Shown here: one piece after another, positions 24,409 through 34,499 of the stretch | How positions within the stretch are numbered: the stretch's first letter is position 1 | Layout: each line of letters opens with the position of its first letter | Source: Alisma plantago-aquatica | Taxonomy: Eukaryota; Streptophyta; Magnoliopsida; Alismatales; Alismataceae | DNA length: 64,000 nucleotides | Direction of reading: 5' to 3' | Assembly: GCA_963693085.1 (NCBI GenBank) | Contig: OY856411.1 | Location: 70,910,001-70,974,000 of the forward strand | Program-made: the position numbers and the translations under genes | The notes under the pieces: model-generated | Database searches by the model: none | What the model saw: the letters and a program-made list of their open reading frames with translations, nothing else | Told to the model about the DNA's origin: nothing

Positions 24409-24613
24409 CATAATTTTTGCGGTCTTTATAACATGACCTATAAATGTCCAAATGTGCTCAAATTTTTTATATGAGTTATTCACAAGATAATTAAGAAGAT
24501 CAATGGATTAGATTTTTGAAAAAAATATTGCATCATGAAAAACTACTTGAGTGTTATCTGCTCCGAATACACTCGAGTGTATTCTGGCCTGACTATATAG
24601 AGAGAGAGAGAGA

Positions 24614-24976
24614 GTCAGGCTAGAATACACTCAAGTGTGTTTGCATATCAAGACTATTTTTTGCAAAATGTAAACCATTGATCTTCACCGTCATACTATA
24701 ACTAGGCTACATACAAATTTTGAGTTCATTTGGACGAGTGTAAGTCGCTCATCAAAGGGCAACAAAATCGACGCACGAAACTAATTTGAAATGCATAATT
24801 TTTGCGATCTTTATAATATGACCTATAAATGTCCAAATGTGCTCAAATTTTGGTATGAGCTATTCACAAGATGCTTAAGAAGATCAACGGATTAGATTTT
24901 TGAAAAAAATATTGCAACATGAAAAACTACTTGAGTGTATTCTGCTCTGAATACACTCGAGTGTATTCTAGCCTGA

Positions 24977-24977
<1 letters not shown>
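24614..24977 (+). mobile_element. MITE copy C (364 bp)
   Basis: Same family and orientation as copies A and B, ending GTGTATTCTAGCCTGAC then (TC)n. It lacks ~27 bp near the left arm. Its uninterrupted centre serves as the empty-site reference for copy B. Confidence 0.85.
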
Positions 24978-25016
<39 letters not shown>

Positions 25017-25109
25017 GTATGTATGTATATGTATATATACATATATGTATATGTATATATATATATATATGTATATATATGTGTATATATACATCTATAT
25101 ATGTATATA
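24978..25109. repeat. Compound microsatellite (CT)n-(TA)n-(GTAT)n
   Basis: Simple sequence bridging MITE copy C and the foldback MITE. Confidence 0.9.
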
Positions 25110-25447
25110 GGGTATATCTTCGCTACCCGTGCGGGTAACTAAGATTCGCTACCCGTGTATCGGTTTTGTAATAGGAAGACATGCATTTGTAATGAGACGG
25201 TCCAAATTGTAATAGACAGACTCATTTTGTAAATACAACGTTATGTTTGTATTCTCTGTCTGGAAACAGTAAAATATATATTTATGACTGTAACAGCGTT
25301 GTAATACAAAACGAGTCTTTGTATTACAATTTTGGTCGTCTCATTACAAAATTGGACCGTCTCATTACAAATACATACCTTCCTATTACAAAACCGATGC
25401 ACGGGTAGCGAATCTTAGTTACCCGCACGGGTAGCGAAGATATACCC
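25110..25447. mobile_element. Foldback MITE (338 bp) with very long TIRs
   Basis: It starts GGGTATATCTTCGCTACCCG and ends with the inverse. The arms pair for about 70 bp with one mismatch in the first 50 (GTGTATCGG against GTGCATCGG), and more loosely towards the centre. Within each arm CTACCCGTG recurs. It is flanked on both sides by TA-rich simple sequence. It is non-coding; the core repeats TTGTAAT/ATTACAA words. Confidence 0.88.
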
Positions 25448-25448
25448 A

Positions 25449-25515
<67 letters not shown>
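25448..25515. repeat. (TA)n microsatellite, ~60 bp
   Basis: Uninterrupted TA run from about 25,453. It forms the left border of the 6.2-kb unit. Confidence 0.95.
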
Positions 25516-25517
<2 letters not shown>

Positions 25518-25785
25518 ATATGAGATTGTTTTAGTTGCCCGGCGGGTACTTAAAGTTTGCTACCCGTGAAAGGAAACACGGTGGCATCCTTTGTAATTAA
25601 TCCAAAATCATTGATCGAGCGGCTCCTCCACCCCCAACTCCCGGAGGTTCGCAGCGGAGCTTCCCGACATCGTATCGTTCTAGCTCCTCACATCTCCCTG
25701 GCGCCTTCTCACGACCGAGATAACCCCGGCAAGTTCTCCAGCTCCAAACCGAGCAAGTCCCTTACCGAGATAACCCCTGGTCCCT

Positions 25786-26214
25786 TCATCTCCCTGGCTC
25801 CTTCTTACGACCGCTCTCCCTCCACGTTCCCTTTGCCGCACTCCTGTCCTGTTGTGTCTGGCTGCTGATCAACGACGGCACCAAACTCCTCCGGCATCCC
25901 AGCACGTGCAGCGTGAATTGATCCCTGACGGACTTGAGCTCCCTCTCTCTCTCCGCCAATACGGCCTCCAACCTGACATTCTCCTCCCTGGCGCAGGACA
26001 GGCTCCCGTCGAGGCCGTCGGAGTGGGACTGCATCCGTTTGAACTCCAGCTCCGCCGTCAGAAGCTGCCAGTGCAGGGAATCCAACCTCTCGTCCTTGAG
26101 GCGCATCTGCTCCGTGAACGCCTCCAACTCCAAGCGGTGCCGCTTCTCCGCTGTAGCCGCGCACTTGTCGGCCTCAGACCGAACCCATTCATGTAGTTCC
26201 CGGTCGTCCGCCAT
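25786..26214 (-). pseudogene. Coiled-coil protein gene fragment
   Basis: The frame starting MADDRELHEWVRSEADKC is a continuous coiled coil: heptads with many Glu, Arg, Leu and Ala (EKRHRLELEAFTEQM, RLKDERLDSLHWQLL, ELEFKRMQSHSDGLDG, EENVRLEAVLAERERELK). It is GC-rich, unlike its surroundings. It resembles plant long coiled-coil (USO1/myosin-tail-like) proteins, a low-confidence family call. After about residue 108 (TLHVLGCRRSL) the coil breaks into unrelated sequence and ends at TGA, so the original gene is truncated. More exon-like pieces lie upstream at 26,285-26,640. I treat it as a captured fragment; expression is unknown. Confidence 0.55.
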
Positions 26215-26284
26215 GACTGCGCAAATATACAAATGATCCAATATGTTCGTTGTTTAGTTACTGGATTTGGAAAATCTCCTGTAC

Positions 26285-26640
26285 CTAAGGAGAAGGATCA
26301 TAAGTTCCCGGGCTGTGAAACTTGTAAAATGGAATCAACTCATGCTGATAGTCAACAGATTCAAGTTGGTCGCTTGGTCGAAGTTGCCCCTTGAATTTTG
26401 TTATGTCCTCCATCATCAGCTTTGACACCGTCACTCTGCTGCCTGTGTTACCATCCCAATCGGCACCTTCGCCTTCGTCAACATCTGCACTCTCGATCAT
26501 ACGAGACTCGAATGGCAGAAGTCTGCGGAGCCACCATGGCCCTTGTTTCCCATCTCCTCATCGCACTCCTTGTCATCGGAGTTAACAGCAACGACCTCCT
26601 CTGCATCCTAATATTTTTCCAGCGGCGAGTGCTCCTCAAT
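26285..26640 (-). pseudogene. Exon-like fragments upstream of the coiled-coil piece
   Basis: One minus-strand frame reads DAEEVVAVNSDDKECDEEM, meets a TGA, and continues in the same frame as MIESADVDEGEGADWDG then VSKLMMEDITKFKGQL. The acidic, hydrophilic composition suggests a second exon of the same broken gene. No family is recognised. Confidence 0.35.
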
Positions 26641-27332
26641 AGATCTGGCCGGCGACTGCTACAGGGTAGTGTGCTCCTCAACAGCATGGCCAGCAAACAG
26701 CGTGCGACATTGCAACATAGACCGATGTAGGAGGAGCGAGCGGCGGCATTTTAGCAGCGCAACCAGTGACCGGAGGGACTAGCCAGTATGTTGGGCGCTC
26801 CTCTACGACGACGAAGACGTAGTGTGCAATAGAGGACGGAACCAGTGCACAAGGAGAAACCGACTTACGGCAAAGCTCCAATCCTGGGAGGTGATAGCGG
26901 CGCTCCAGACCTGGGAGGCACAATGCCATGGATACGAGGTCGCGACAATCAACCAGGGACGTAGGCGGTGATCATGAGAACCGAATTGATTGCAGAGGGT
27001 TGCGGAGGGGCTCCAGTTAATCAGCTCTGTGACTCCGGAAACACACGGACAGGACACGAAAGTACTAGAGAGGATATTGGATCCAACGTGTTGTTTGTCT
27101 GTGGTGAGGCTGGAAGGGCTTGATGCATGCGCCACTCCAAACCAGGAGGATGTTTAGTGTGAGGAAGTTGGGACCACGGGATGAGAAGACCACCACGACG
27201 AGGAAGGTACAAATCCTGAGCTTGGTACCGCAAATGTAAGAGTAGCGGTGGGGAGTGGTGTAGAGATGGTGTATTGGCGGACGGTCTTGCCCACAGTGGA
27301 TCCGACGGCGACGGCGACAGTCATGGATGTGT
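26641..27332. other. GC-rich DNA without a recognisable gene
   Basis: Several overlapping short frames occur on both strands, none with domain-like sequence. The base composition is closer to the gene fragments than to the AT-rich surroundings. It is probably also derived from host gene DNA. Confidence 0.35.
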
Positions 27333-27655
27333 GTTGTTTTCTATAACCTGAATAAAATGGATGGCATGTCATTTTCTAGCCATGAATCCCATCATTAACT
27401 ATAATAATTGGAATGTGCAGGTATTGTCAAATACATTTGGTATGTCTCCGTAGTATAAAAATATTGTGTTGTTTTCTATAACCCGAATAAAATGGATGGC
27501 ATGTCATTTTCTAGACATGAAGCCCATCGTATAACGATAATAATTGGGATGTGCATGTACTGTCAAATACATTTGGTATGTGTCCGTAGTATAAAAATAT
27601 TGTGTTGTTTTCTATAACTCAAATAAAATGGATGGCATGTCATTTTTAGCCAAAT
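27333..27655. repeat. Tandem repeat, ~135-bp period, 2.4 copies
   Basis: GTTGTTTTCTATAACYYG starts at 27,333, 27,468 and 27,604. The first two units run full length (through TTTGGTATGTSTCCGTAGTA), and the third is cut after TGTCATTTTTAGCC. Confidence 0.88.
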
Positions 27656-27689
27656 TGGATTGATGCATATGCAATGTTGTATGGTACAA

Positions 27690-29850
27690 AAGTACCCATC
27701 CGACACCGAAAGTAACCCCAAGACATAAAAAGTAATTATATTGTATAAAAGGCAAGTATCCGACACTGGAAATAACACCAAGACACAAAACGTAATTATA
27801 TGGTGCAAAAAGTAATCATGTGACTCTAAAAGTAACATCATGACACAAAAAGTAACTGTATGACACTAAAAGTAAGACTAGGACAATAAAAAGTAACTTT
27901 ACTTGAGTAACAGAATGCTTGAGTAACTGAAAAGTAATGCTTGAGTAATTGAAAGTAATGCTTGAGTAACTGAGAGTAATGGTTGTGTAACTGAAACTAA
28001 TGCTTCAATTACTCGCATTGTTTTTTTAGTTATGCTTTGAATGTTGTAAGAGTAACTCTGAAACCACTACGAGTATCTGATACAACCATGCGAGTAACTG
28101 AACTGAAAGTAACAGAATGCTTGAGTAACTGAAAAGTAATGCTTGAGTAACTAGGAGTAATGCTTGAGTAACTGAGAGTAATGGTTGAGTAACTGAAACT
28201 AATGGTTGACTAACTGAAAAAAACCCTACGAGTAACTGTCACATCCCTGGAGTAACTGAAAAAACACTGCGAGTAACTGAAAAATGACTATGAGTAACTG
28301 AAAAAACACTGCGAGTAACTGTGACAATACTACGAGTAACTGTGACAATAATGCGAGTAACTGAAAAAACTCTGCGAGTAACTATAATAGCAGTTAGAGT
28401 AACTGTGAAAACACTACGAGTAATTGAAAAAACACTGCGAGTAATTGTTACAACCCTGCGAGTAACTGAACAAACAATGCGAGTAACTGAAAAAAGCATG
28501 CGAGTAACTGAAACAAGCCTGCAAGTAACTGAACAAACATTGTGAGTAACTGTCACAAACATGCTAGTAACTGAACAAAAACTGCGAGTAACTGTCACAA
28601 CCCTGCGAGTAACTGAAAAAACACGGTGAGTAACTGAAAAAACCATGCGAGTAACTGAAAAAACCGAGAGTAACTGGTAGAACACTGAGAGTAACTCAAA
28701 TAGCACTGACGGTAACTCTGATAGCACTGAGAGTAACTGATAGAACACTAAGAGTAACTAAGAGAACACTAAGAGTAACTCTGATACGCACTGAGAGTAA
28801 CTATGATAACACTGAGAGTAACTGTGAGAACACTGAGAGTATCTGTGACAGCACTAAGGAGTAACTGAGAGAACACTAAGAGTAACTCTGATAGCACTGA
28901 GAGTAACCATGATAGCACTGACAGTAACTGCGAGAACACTGAGAGTATCTGTGACAGCATTAAGGAGTAACTGAGAGAACACTAAGAGTAACTGTGATAC
29001 GCACTGAGAGTAACTATGATAACACTGAGAGTAACTGCGAGAACACTGAGAGTATATGTGACAGCACTAAGGAGTAACTGAGAGAACACTAAGAGTAACT
29101 CTGATAGCACTGAGAGTAACTATGATAGCACTGACAGTAACTGCGAGAACACTGAGAGTATCTGTGACAGCACTAAGGAGTAACTGAGAGAACACTAAGA
29201 GTAACTCTGATACGCACTGAGAGTAACTATGATAACACTGTGAGTAACTGCGAGAACACTGAGAGTATCTGTGACAGCACTAAGGAGTAACTGAGAGAAC
29301 ACTAAGAGTAACTCTGATACGCACTGAGAGTAACTATGATAACACTGAGAGTAACTGCGAGAACACTGAGAGTATCTGTGACAGCACTAAGGAGTAACTG
29401 AGAGAACACTAAGAGTAGCTCTGATAGCACTGAGAGTAACTATGATAACACTGAGAGTATCTGTGACAGCACTAAGGAGTAACTGAGAGAACACTAAGAG
29501 TCACTCTGATAGCACTGAGAGTAACTATGATAACACTGAGAGTAACTGCGAGAACACTGAGAGTATCTGTGACAGCACTAAGGAGTAACTGAGAGAACAC
29601 TAAGAGTAACTCTGATAGCACTGAGAGTAACTATGATAACACTGAGAGTAACTGCGAGAACACTGAGAGTATTTGTGACAGCACTAAGGAGTAACTGAGA
29701 GAACACTAAGAGTAACTCTGATACGCATTGAGAGTAACTATGATAACACTGAGAGTAACTGCGAGAACACTGAGAGTATCTGTGACGATATAAAAAGTAA
29801 CTCTAGCGACCAGAAAGTAACTCTTCCCAATAACTGCGAGAACACTGATA
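27690..29850. repeat. Minisatellite of ~21-bp GAGTAACT units with 106-bp higher order
   Basis: Degenerate AAAGTAAC/GAGTAACT units start near 27,690. At 28,080-28,700 they form a ~21-22 bp array (GAGTAACTGAAAAAACACTGC type). From about 28,745 to 29,790 five units form a 105-108 bp higher-order repeat. Its landmark GCACTAAGGAGTAAC recurs at 28851, 28956 (variant), 29064, 29170, 29277, 29384, 29469, 29575 and 29681. One interval is 85 bp, i.e. one unit fewer. The period being a multiple of 3 creates long artificial frames (VT-R-V-S-VTR heptads), which are not genes. Confidence 0.93.
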
Positions 29851-29939
29851 CCATTTTCTCGATGCGATTAAAGGACTGAAACAACCAGTAACATGCCTAC
29901 CCAATATAAAAGATGTATGCATTTCTCACATTTGAATTA

Positions 29940-30392
29940 GGGCTCGTCTGGTTGGGATGAAATTAAATGTAAGAAGTTGCAACTCGATGCGAGTTGGAAT
30001 TCAAAACGTTTGGTTTGACTGAATTTCAACTGACAGTCGGAACCGGAACTGCAGCCGGTTTCTCGGCATGCACAAAATGGCGCGGTTCGTTTTCCGTTGC
30101 CTACTCAGCTCTCGTGCGTTATTGCATCTGCTCTTTTTTCTACTGCTTTAAAGCTTCAGCGAAGATACAGAGGGTGCCATCCGTCCAGGTACAACATGCA
30201 TGCAGGTGCTGGCTGCAGATATATTTTCATCTACTTGGACAAACCGCACTCAACCAGACAGAAAAATACCAAATCATCAACTTAAATTTCTTTGGAACCA
30301 AATGAATATGTTGTGGTTTTAACTCACTGGGTTAGATTTCTTGTTTTCGAACTCATACTGTGGGTTGATTCTACGCTGAACCAGACAGACCC
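29940..30392. mobile_element. Tourist-like (PIF/Harbinger) MITE (453 bp)
   Basis: The TIRs are GGGCTCGTCTGGTT and the inverted AACCAGACAGACCC. The 3-bp duplication TTA occupies 29937-29939 and 30393-30395. Both the target and the GGG(C/T)CTGTYTGGTT end are typical of Tourist elements. It is non-coding and sits ~290 bp upstream of the LRR gene copy. Confidence 0.8.
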
Positions 30393-30682
30393 TTATACTA
30401 GTGACAAATCACAGAAAATAGAGTGTATTCGTCTTCTAGAGAGAAATTTTAACCGCGTCAATGATTTTTCTGAGGTAGGAGAGCACGAGGCAGATATCAC
30501 AATCACAATGTCGGTTTGCAGGTACCTACATAAGAACAACGATAGGGCCTTTGTCTTCTCTCCTCCGCTCGCTCATACACTCCACACACATAAGAGGAAC
30601 AGTAGGGCCTTCGTTCCAGTAGGTAGTGAAAACACGGGGCGCTGCTACTGCTTCTCATGCGTAACTAAATCCAAAAGCAGAG

Positions 30683-31716
30683 ATGGCCAGCAGTAGCTCC
30701 CCGATTGCGCTCCTGCACACTCTGTTCGCCTTCCTCGTATTCTCCTCCACCATTTCCCTATCCCTGGAATTCACACCCCACACATTACTCCGACGCGAGT
30801 TCCAGCAATCCAAGTACTCCAGCGACACCCCGGCTCTGCCGCTGAGCCCATCGGACGCCGCCGCACTGCGCGCCATCAAGTCCTCGCTGCGTGACCTGTC
30901 GGGGTCCGACTTCTTCTCCACATGGGACTTCTCCAACTCCTCCTTCGACGACGACACACCCGCGTCCCTAACCCCATGCTTCTCCTTCGCCGGCATCCTC
31001 TGCTCCTTCCCCTCCGAAACGGACACCAACGCCACAATCACAACAACCGACGGCACTGCCGCCCCGGGACCTTCCTTCCTCCGCGTCACCTCCCTCGCAC
31101 TCGGCACAGGCCGTACGGACTCCCCGGGCCTCTATGGAACCCTCCCCCCGCGCTCGCGAACCTCACGGCCCTTACACAGCTCATCGTCTTCCCGGGCCGC
31201 GTGTCAGGTCCCATCCCACCACAAATATTCACCGCGCTGACATCTCTCCGCTTCGTCTCCATCACCGGCAACCTCATCTCCGGCTCAATCCCACCCTCCC
31301 TCACCAGCCTCAACGAACTCCACACGCTCGACCTCGGCCAGAACCGTCTCTACGGCCCCGTCCCACCGGGGATATTCTCCCTGCCACAGCTCAAAGTGCT
31401 CGTCCTCGCTTCCAACGACTACTTATCCGACCAGCTTCCAAACGCCGTCACCAGCCCGCTGATCCACCTCGACATGCGTGGGAATTCATTCACGGGGCCC
31501 ATCCCGGGTACGCTGCCGATGACGCTCTGGTACTTTTCCGCGTCAATGAACTCCCTGTCGGGAACACTGCCTCCTGTGCCGGTGTTGCTGCTACTACTGC
31601 TGAGGCGAACGCCGTGGAGGTGTAGCATCGGAGAGCCAGGCGTGTGGGGGGCTGGTTCGGCGCCGCACAAAGGCAACTTCGAGTTATTAACAAAAAGCTG
31701 CCACCGCGTCACTTGA
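30683..31716 (+). pseudogene. Truncated, frameshifted LRR receptor-type gene
   Basis: ATG at 30683 opens a signal peptide (ALLHTLFAFLVFSSTISLSL, residues ~10-29). An LRR N-terminal cap follows, with SPSDAAALRAIKSSLRDLSG, the FSTWDF motif and a Cys pair around CFSFAGILC. Near 31,150 one base is missing in a C-run: the first frame leaves homology after LYGTLPP, and another frame continues with ANLTALTQLIVFPGRVSGPI and about five LRRs (FVSITGNLISGSIPPSL, LHTLDLGQNRLYGPVPP, HLDMRGNSFTGPIPG). Homology stops after MNSLSGTLPP. The remaining ~45 codons are unrelated and end in the right TIR of the 6.2-kb unit. No transmembrane or kinase part is present. The high GC of coding positions contrasts with the surroundings. 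Plant LRR receptor-like proteins act at the cell surface; this copy should be non-functional. Confidence 0.85.
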
Positions 31717-31760
31717 CGGGTAACTTGTGCAATGTTACCCGCCGGGTAACAAATAAATAG

Positions 31761-31762
<2 letters not shown>

Positions 31763-31820
<58 letters not shown>
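31763..31820. repeat. (TA)n microsatellite, ~58 bp
   Basis: Long TA run forming the right border of the 6.2-kb unit; mirrors 25,448-25,515. Confidence 0.95.
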
Positions 31821-31822
<2 letters not shown>

Positions 31823-32774
31823 TGAGTGCAATATATATGTTCAATATATAAGTACACACAAATATACATATACGTATGTATCCTCAGACTTTTTCTCAAA
31901 TATTTGACCATATGTTGACACTTTTTACCTAAGTTTCCCTCATAATTCTTGAATTCTGAATTGTTTAGCTCAAAGGGGCTTAGCTCAAATACCAAATTTG
32001 TGACAATGCTCTTTGGATTAAAACCAAGAAAATAGTTATCACACAGTCAAGAACAGTGTCCTATGAAGTTTCGTAAGCCTTCATTGTGTGTGTAACAACA
32101 AATATCTTCAACAAGTACTTTCTAAACCAAGTTGGGCCACTATGGTTGACAACTTCGCCGAAGTTGTCAACCCGGGTCGACTAGTAGGCAACAAGATGGA
32201 ACACAGAAGCCTACCACATTTGGACATCGACTTCCATAGACATGGACATTGAGGATTAACCCAAAAGCTGTCGAAGATGTTTAGTACATGACCACAACCA
32301 TGTTTGGGTTGGCCACATGTATTGTTCATTTACATTGAGCTTGGTTATGGTTCGTATTCTCGTGGAGATGTAAATTTTAGAAATTGCCCACCAAAAAAAA
32401 CGTTTCTCTATCCTTATGAGCTCTCTCCATGTTAATTTAGACATGTCTCTTTCCTTTTTAACTATGATCAACTCAGCATTACCATGAGTAGGAGCATTTA
32501 TTAGTCTTTGTTGCACAAGTTCATACAAATCGAATTCTCTTCCCTAGTTTGTTCTTGATACTCACAATCCCGTAACACAAGAAAAAATGTAACACAAGAT
32601 ATAATAGTTCTTCTTTAGCAAGTTTGCACGGCAGTTGATCAGACATTTGTTTGAGAAGTGATTACATGTCCAAATCCATAATTAGTTAGTTGTGGGCATA
32701 CTCATGTAGATATTACTGGAATATAATTATAAGCCTTTCATAATACCAAATCTAAATATATATTTAAGATTAAG
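31821..32774. other. Repeat-derived DNA related to two other places in the window
   Basis: Bases 31,890-32,010 match 6,840-6,990 (TTTTTACCTRARTTTCC). Bases 32,120-32,300 match the right end of the hAT-like element at 63,000-63,189 (AACATTGAGGATTAAYC, then AGGATGTTT-type). It is probably a truncated member of that family. No gene is seen. Confidence 0.45.
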
Positions 32775-32787
32775 AAATCCAAATCAA

Positions 32788-32996
32788 GGTCAGCGAGCAC
32801 TAGCCCAAATGGTGTAGCTCGATAAGTCCCCTAGAAGGGACCTGGGTTCAAATCTCCTCAGATGCAGGTCTGGAATCATTGGGCATGTTGTGTCACCGGC
32901 AGATAAAGTACAACACGGCTGGTCCCCGGGTTTGCATTGTTGGGATGGGGTCACCGAAGTGGGCTCCTCCTTGGGATGGTTCTCAGTTATCAAAAA
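32788..32996 (+). mobile_element. tRNA-derived SINE (~209 bp)
   Basis: It carries an A-box-like TGGTGTAGCTCGATAAG and a B-box GGGTTCAAATC about 40 bp apart, as in RNA polymerase III promoters of tRNA-derived SINEs. It ends in an A-run. The 13-bp flanks AAATCCAAATCAA (32775-32787) and AAATCCAAATTAA (32997-33009) differ at one base, as expected for a target duplication made by LINE machinery. It is not a functional tRNA, because the 3' half does not fold as one. Confidence 0.8.
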
Positions 32997-33009
32997 AAAT
33001 CCAAATTAA

Positions 33010-34079
33010 AATATATACGTGAGATTAAGAAATTTTATCAATTTGTCAAATTTTGATTTCAGTAAAATTTTGTACCAAAACGGCCTTACCTATTTATAAT
33101 GTTAATAATTTCTTAGTTTTGAAAAAAGAAAACCAAGCATATTGAACAAGCTTCAAAGCATACATATTTTTGTGCATGATTCTACAATCCAAAAGTTTCT
33201 ATAAATTGAAGGTCTTCCTCTAACGGTGTTGTGACATGTCCTTCACGATTTATGACAAAGACTCATTCTATTTACTGTCATACAAGTTCATATATACAGA
33301 TTATTGTTAAATATGCAAATAAACTTTTACAAATGCACTCATTTTGACAATGAAACAACGTGGAAATAGCGTAACTACTTTTTCATTAGAACTTTTGTTA
33401 AATTCTCATTCTAAGCATCATGAAATTTCGTGCATGATCCCTTATTTTCAAATATCTCACACTTTTATATGCATTATTGGGTAGTTTTTCTTGAAGATGC
33501 GTGTTCCTAGGTTCACTAAGAGAAGAGCAAACATAACAAAGCTCATGAAATTATTAATGAAGAAGCCCAGTGTTCATCCGGTCCATCACATTAATGCTAA
33601 TCTCTAGATTAAAAAAAAACAATATTTAAGGTCCTTTTGTCACCTCTAGCATTTCAAATATTTTTCTTTTCTTTCCCCTCACTTGCTAAGAGGAAGTAGC
33701 ACAGCATATAATGTAAGATTTTGACGCCATTTTCAACGGTCCAATAATAGAAAGCTTAGTGCTCAAAGAAAGTCTCTGAGGAGGTAGGTGGTGAAGGTAG
33801 GTTGACTGACTCAATTATCTATCTCCAATTTTCATTATTTTTGTTCTACTTCGTGGAATTTTTTTCGACAGAAATTTTAACAAATATGTTCATGTCAACA
33901 CATGATTTCGAGGACCAAATAAAAGAATTAAGTTACAAGATTTTACCAGGATGGTCTACATACATAAAATACCCAAAATGCAATAATAGCATGTGTTAAT
34001 ATTGGATGGGAGGCTCCTACATGTGCACATGAAAAGATACAAAATTATTTTGAATGGTCATTTTGATTATACATACATA
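33010..34079. other. No gene recognised
   Basis: AT-rich intergenic DNA with no repeat ends or coding frames that I can support. Confidence 0.45.
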
Positions 34080-34370
34080 TATATATGCAATAACATGTTA
34101 TGTATCTTGCTTTGAATAAATTCATACATAAATGTTGTGATTTGTCTAGATTTTCTAAATTTTTAACAAAGTCACATATAGAAAAATTTCGATGTAGGTA
34201 CGTGAATTTCTATATTGGGCATATGTTGGAAACAAAATTGGTATGTTGTAGGTACGTAATTTCTATATTGGGCATCTGTTGAACGATTGCCAATATAGAA
34301 GTCACATAGCTCCATTTTGTTTTTAACATATGCCCAATATAGAAATTCACGTACCTACCACAAAATTTCT
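34080..34370. repeat. Short inverted and direct repeats around a TACGTGAATTTC core
   Basis: TACGTGAATTTCTATATTGG at about 34,199 is repeated in direct orientation at about 34,252. It is present inverted at about 34,338-34,360 (CCAATATAGAAATTCACGTA), so the segment can fold back. A diverged copy of the left part lies at 37,125-37,290. Confidence 0.7.
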
Positions 34371-34499
34371 TAGTACATAGTTTCCTTAAAACAAAAAAAT
34401 AAACTTATCATGTATTAATTAATTTCGTGCAAGATATAAGAATATGTTTACAGAAGAATATGTATATATATATATATGAGAGAGTGTGTGTTGGTATGT

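Larger units (their letters stand above)
18765..24593 (+). mobile_element. MITE copy B, split by the copia element
   Basis: The left part (18765-18977) and right part (24409-24593) together match copies A and C. The interruption falls inside GAAATGCATAATTTTTGC, which is unbroken in copy C at about 24,790-24,807. The 5-bp CATAA is present on both sides of the copia insertion. Confidence 0.85.
25516..31762. mobile_element. Candidate 6.2-kb TIR element carrying host gene fragments
   Basis: The left end (25,516-25,600) and the inverted right end (31,690-31,762) share TTRCCCGGCGGGTA, ACCCGT and ACRCGGTGGCA in the same order and spacing. Each outer border is a long (TA)n run. The left arm also matches the neighbouring foldback MITE arm (GCGGGTA..., then GCTACCCGTG). 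Between the ends are fragments of a coiled-coil gene, a 135-bp triplication, a 2-kb minisatellite, a Tourist-like MITE and a truncated LRR gene. No transposase is recognisable. I infer a non-autonomous gene-carrying element; chance juxtaposition of two MITE arms is the main alternative. Confidence 0.55.

Noticed and set aside
24919..25110. 63-codon frame over the microsatellite at 25 kb
   Set aside because: It is a translated TA/GTAT simple repeat.
28239..28748. 169-codon open frame of repeated SVTR heptads
   Set aside because: It exists only because the minisatellite unit is a multiple of 3; frames on both strands stay open for the same reason.
27690..29850. Regular short repeats that look like a CRISPR array
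   Set aside because: The units are contiguous 21-bp tandem repeats without unique spacers, in plant nuclear DNA. This is a minisatellite.
31100..31640. Pro/Arg-rich alternative frames in the LRR gene
   Set aside because: They arise from high-GC coding sequence read in wrong frames.
32801..32872. tRNA gene-like A and B boxes
   Set aside because: No cloverleaf with acceptor pairing; it ends in an A-run with target duplications, so it is a tRNA-derived SINE.
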